From Clostridia bacterium (lineage in GTDB: Bacteria > Bacillota_A > Clostridia > Oscillospirales > CAG-272), in the NCBI GenBank assembly GCA_017462445.1, contig JAFTRB010000090.1:1-8165 (forward strand): a stretch of 8,165 bases of DNA, read 5' to 3'. A program made the position numbers and the translations under genes. Below the pieces are notes generated by a model, which was not told the DNA's origin, ran no database searches, and saw nothing but the letters and a program-made list of their open reading frames with translations. Positions 6,264-8,165 of this stretch are shown here, in pieces (positions within the stretch are counted from its first letter, which is position 1; the number at the start of each line of letters is the position of its first letter).

Positions 6264-7508
6264 ATGAGTGTTAGTGAAAAAGACACTTTGATATTAAGAG
6301 AGCTTGCAGAAAAATATATATCCTATGCTTTTTCGGACAAGAACAGTGAGAGGCGTGAGCTTTGGCGCAAGCTGAATTGTATGAATATGCAAAAGCCGAT
6401 GGTGACAATAGACCAAATCCCGTGGGATGAGCTTAATACCGATGGCTCGCTTACCAACCGGGTTGAGGACAACTATTTCCGTGGGATAGAAACGACGCTC
6501 CTTCGCTCAATATACAAATTTGAGCATCTTCAAGCCGACACGGTGCTGGATCCATATATTGTTCTGCCGAGGGCTATATCAAACAGTGGCTTTGGCCTTA
6601 CAACACAAAGGCTAAAGCATTCATCAAACGGAACGGTTTGCTCACACCTTTTCGAGGATCAGCTTGAGGAGCTTGAGGATGTACAAAAAATCCACACTCC
6701 GACAATTTCGATAAATACGGAGCTTGAAGCGGAAATCCTTTTCGAGGCGGAAAGGATATTCGGCGGTATCGCACCCCTGCAATGGGGCGGCATAATGCTT
6801 CATTCGGGGCTGTGGGACTCTATAACATTCTGGAAGGGTGTTGAAAGCTGTTACATAGATCTTATTGAAAGACCGGAGCTTATCCACGCAATAATGGAGC
6901 GATACACCACCGCGTTTATAGAGCATATCGAAGAGATAAACAGGTTAGAGCTATACAGTATTCAAAGCAATAACTGTCATTGCTCCTATACCTTTAACGA
7001 TCGTATATCAGACGAGGAAAGGCTGACAGGAAGCAGAACCACTTACAACGGATGGACCTTCAGCATGGCTCAGCTATTTACCTCGGTCTCACCCGAGGTT
7101 AACCGAGAATTTGAGCTTCCTTATATGTCAAGGATATTCGGGTATTTCGATTCGGTTTACTACGGCTGTTGCGAGAGGCTGGACGATAGGCTTGATATTA
7201 TATGCCAAATGCCAAATATTCGCAAGATATCCTGTAGCCCGTGGAGCGACAGAGAGCATTTTGCATCGGTTCTGCCAAAGAAGTATATTATGTCAAACAA
7301 GCCCACGCCTTCCTATCTTGCGGGAAGCTCCTTTGACGAGGATATTGTGCGAGAGGATATACGGCGTACCATTAAAGCTGCTAAAGAAAACGGACTCGGC
7401 CTTGAGCTGTTGCTTAAGGATATAAGCACGGTGCGAAACGATCCCGCAAGACTTTGGCGCTGGTCAGAGATAGCCGCAGAGGAAACAGCAAACGCGGCAA
7501 TAGGGTAA
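6264..7508 (+). CDS. Uroporphyrinogen-decarboxylase-fold protein, probable methyltransferase-like enzyme
   Basis: The 414-aa cytoplasmic protein has no signal peptide. The overall pattern resembles the URO-D superfamily, which includes both heme-pathway UroD and the cobamide-dependent MtaA/MtbA-type methyltransferases. Supporting segments are an N-terminal helix pair, P-L-Q-W-G-G (171-176), a helix ending I-E-R-P-E-L (201-206), and C-terminal YYGCCERLDD (299-308), RKISCSPWSDRE (320-331) and a terminal LLKDISTVRNDPARL (383-397). True UroD is about 340-350 aa with different active-site motifs, so heme synthesis is unlikely. C302/C303 followed by C324 sit where the methyltransferase branch has its zinc ligands; this alignment is by eye. 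AGGAG (6250-6254) lies 9 nt before the ATG. It is followed at 40 nt by the GH95-like gene and is divergent from the AraC regulator. The substrate is unknown; a methyl-transfer step in use of a methylated glycan or osmolyte is a guess from context. Confidence 0.68.
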   Translation: MSVSEKDTLILRELAEKYISYAFSDKNSERRELWRKLNCMNMQKPMVTIDQIPWDELNTDGSLTNRVEDNYFRGIETTLLRSIYKFEHLQADTVLDPYIVLPRAISNSGFGLTTQRLKHSSNGTVCSHLFEDQLEELEDVQKIHTPTISINTELEAEILFEAERIFGGIAPLQWGGIMLHSGLWDSITFWKGVESCYIDLIERPELIHAIMERYTTAFIEHIEEINRLELYSIQSNNCHCSYTFNDRISDEERLTGSRTTYNGWTFSMAQLFTSVSPEVNREFELPYMSRIFGYFDSVYYGCCERLDDRLDIICQMPNIRKISCSPWSDREHFASVLPKKYIMSNKPTPSYLAGSSFDEDIVREDIRRTIKAAKENGLGLELLLKDISTVRNDPARLWRWSEIAAEETANAAIG

Positions 7509-7548
7509 AAATATGATTATAAAATATAAAAAGGGAGGAAAATATGCA

Positions 7549-8165
7549 ATGAAAAAAATTTTATCAGCAATACTTGTTTTAGCATTACTCTTTGGATGTC
7601 TGTCAGGAGCGCTTCCTGTAATGAGTTTTGCGAAGGAGGATCTTAACAGCGTGATTATTCCAAAAAATGAAGTTCCGTTGCACCTCTATTATGACGAGGA
7701 GGCATCCCACGGAATTAACACAATCTTTGAAAACCTCGAGGAGGCAACAGGTAATAGCTTAAACCAGATTACCGCGAATGTAAACGATGACTGGGAGCGC
7801 TGGTCGATACCTATCGGTAACGGCTACTCGGGCGTCAACATCTTCGGCAGAACCGAGACAGAGCGTCTCCAGATAACCGAGAAGACTCTTGTTCATCCCG
7901 GTGGCTCCTGGAACTGCTACGGCGGTCTTAACTCCTTCTCCGAGACCTACATAGACTTTGGACATACCAACTCGGAGGTAACAAATTACAGCCGCGCACT
8001 CGATCTCAATACGGCTATATCCACCGTAGATTATACCTTCGGTGGCGTTGATTATTCGAGAGAGTATTTCATCTCCTACCCCGATAACGCCCTTGTGATC
8101 AAGCTCGACGCATCCGAGATGGGAGCTCTTGATTTTACCCTTCGTCCCACCATTCCCTGGGAGCA
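7549..8165 (+). CDS. Secreted GH95-like glycoside hydrolase (alpha-L-fucosidase type), N-terminal part, 3' truncated
   Basis: Open from 7549 to the window end (205 codons seen), this frame starts with a signal peptide: K-K, a hydrophobic core at 4-25, and a likely signal-peptidase I site after SFA (26-28). The lipobox-like LFGC (14-17) is an alternative. The mature part has LHLYYDE (44-50), then W-S-I-P-I-G-N-G-Y-S-G (85-95), LQITEKTL (107-114), L-D-L (151-153) and Y-S-R-E-Y-F-I-S-Y-P-D (169-179). These match the N-terminal beta-sandwich domain of GH95 (alpha-1,2-L-fucosidases and alpha-L-galactosidases). The catalytic barrel lies beyond the window, so activity is not proven. About 35 extra residues separate the first strand from the W..PIGNG segment. 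The start is set by GGAGG (7534-7538); an in-frame ATG at 7513 would add 12 residues. It is co-transcribed with the UROD-like gene. Confidence 0.8.
   Translation, partial: MKKILSAILVLALLFGCLSGALPVMSFAKEDLNSVIIPKNEVPLHLYYDEEASHGINTIFENLEEATGNSLNQITANVNDDWERWSIPIGNGYSGVNIFGRTETERLQITEKTLVHPGGSWNCYGGLNSFSETYIDFGHTNSEVTNYSRALDLNTAISTVDYTFGGVDYSREYFISYPDNALVIKLDASEMGALDFTLRPTIPWE

Noticed and set aside
6264..7508. Heme-pathway uroporphyrinogen decarboxylase (hemE)
   Set aside because: The length and active-site motifs differ from HemE, and no heme genes are nearby; the neighbours are a sugar-type regulator and a glycosidase.

Overview
The window looks like chromosomal DNA of a Gram-positive anaerobe of the Clostridia (Bacillota), probably a gut or rumen fermenter. 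This is an inference from three things: an AddAB-type nuclease subunit with a Fe-S cysteine cluster, a small CarD-family regulator and strong AGGAGG-type ribosome sites, and a secreted family-95-like glycoside hydrolase. There is no rRNA, tRNA, insertion sequence or CRISPR array. Species cannot be named from the sequence.

Layout: (1) 1-376, plus strand, the 3' end of an addB-like helicase/nuclease gene, followed by a GC-rich hairpin. (2) 377-694, a regulatory gap with a 17-bp palindrome touching a good sigma-70-type promoter and a leader of about 100 nt with three small hairpins. (3) 695-4522, three plus-strand genes close together: an ABC exporter with an unusual zinc-ribbon N-terminus, a DUF1854 protein that commonly pairs with it, and a PHP-domain phosphoesterase. 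They end in three 17-bp tandem repeats and a strong bidirectional terminator. (4) 4616-5113, minus strand, a CarD-like RNA-polymerase-binding protein converging on that terminator. (5) 5261-6016, minus strand, an AraC-family regulator. (6) 6264 to the window end, plus strand and divergent from the AraC gene: a uroporphyrinogen-decarboxylase-fold protein (methyltransferase-like) and, 40 nt later, the start of a signal-peptide-bearing GH95-like glycosidase cut by the window edge.

Two units stand out. The ABC exporter/DUF1854 pair has its own promoter, a candidate operator and a structured leader; its substrate is unknown. The AraC / UROD-like / GH95 cluster looks like a small glycan-use locus: a regulator divergent from an intracellular one-carbon-type enzyme and an exported fucosidase-type enzyme. 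Coupling a UROD-fold methyltransferase to a glycosidase suggests, without proof, that the glycan or its aglycone may carry a methyl group that is removed inside the cell.

Base composition changes along the window. The addB end and the PHP gene are GC-richer, while the AraC gene and both its flanks are AT-rich.
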